This document shows, piece after piece, positions 5,101 through 5,163 of a stretch of 5,163 nucleotides of DNA. The stretch is from Moorella sp. UBA4076. Lineage in GTDB: Bacteria > Bacillota > DSM-521 > Neomoorellales > Neomoorellaceae. The DNA lies in the NCBI GenBank assembly GCA_002383405.1, contig DFYS01000135.1, positions 3,037 to 8,199 of the forward strand, read 5' to 3'. Numbering within the stretch: position 1 is the first letter of the stretch; the number at the start of each line of letters is the position of its first letter. The notes under the pieces were generated by a model. That model was not told the DNA's origin. It was given only the letters and a program-made list of their open reading frames with translations, and searched no databases. A program made the translations under genes and the position numbers.

Positions 5101-5127
5101 GGGGTGAAGCAGGTTCCCTCCGGGCGC
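5101..5127 (+). repeat. Copy 2 of the inverted motif found at 24-50
   Basis: It matches the reverse complement of 24-50 at 22 of 27 positions, with the TCC/GGA core flipped. It is followed by, and overlaps, a perfect hairpin GGCGC-TGGTT-GCGCC (5123-5137). A further small stem ACCTG/CAGGT (5097-5101 with 5110-5114) overlaps its start. The rest, to the end of the window, shows no gene. Confidence 0.6.
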
Positions 5128-5163
5128 TGGTTGCGCCATTATACAAGGACCTCGCTTCGCAGG

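Noticed and set aside
5000..5107. Short hydrophobic + strand peptide through repeat copy C
   Set aside because: No start codon with a ribosome binding site. Similar residues in copies A and B follow from the DNA repeat, and reading frames diverge outside it.
1..5163. CRISPR array, tRNA or rRNA genes
   Set aside because: No regularly spaced identical repeats, and no cloverleaf or ribosomal RNA signatures seen. The three hairpin repeats are far apart and divergent.

Overview
This 5.2-kb window looks like chromosomal DNA from a thermophilic, probably anaerobic Firmicute. A Moorella-like acetogen is my best guess. That guess rests on moderately GC-rich coding sequence, strong AGGAGG-type ribosome binding sites, the LarE/LarC pair, a stand-alone pyruvate-kinase C-terminal domain protein and a HicBA pair in the hicB-first order. 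The genus is inferred, not shown.

Layout. Positions 1-694 hold no convincing gene. They carry structured repeats, including a 16-bp perfect inverted repeat, and a gene-poor stretch leading up to larE. Positions 695-2846 carry larE and larC on the + strand, two steps in making the nickel-pincer nucleotide (NPN) cofactor of lactate racemase (LarA) and its relatives. LarB, which catalyses the first step, and LarA are not in the window. Positions 2847-4332 form a visibly more AT-rich accessory segment on the - strand: an IS607-family serine recombinase gene (tnpA) broken by one frameshift and lacking its usual tnpB partner, followed immediately by a hicBA toxin-antitoxin pair whose best promoter lies in the last codons of tnpA. 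Positions 4333-4887 carry, on the - strand, a pyruvate-kinase-C-terminal-domain protein of unknown function. Positions 4888-5163 are non-coding and again carry repeats.

How it fits together. LarE and LarC act in sequence: ATP-dependent sulfur transfer to the pyridinium precursor, then CTP-dependent nickel insertion. The lar genes and the tnpA/hicBA block converge on a shared intergenic region with a 9-bp-stem hairpin. The least explained signal is a dispersed repeat present three times (about 64-204, 1517-1598 and 5016-5075). It has two conserved blocks flanking a hairpin whose sequence differs between copies but stays self-complementary. One copy overlaps the 3' end and stop codon of larE. 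A second motif occurs near both ends of the window in opposite orientations. These repeats, and the takeover of a dead IS607 gene's end as the hicBA promoter, are the most worthwhile leads. I see no clearly new multi-gene system.
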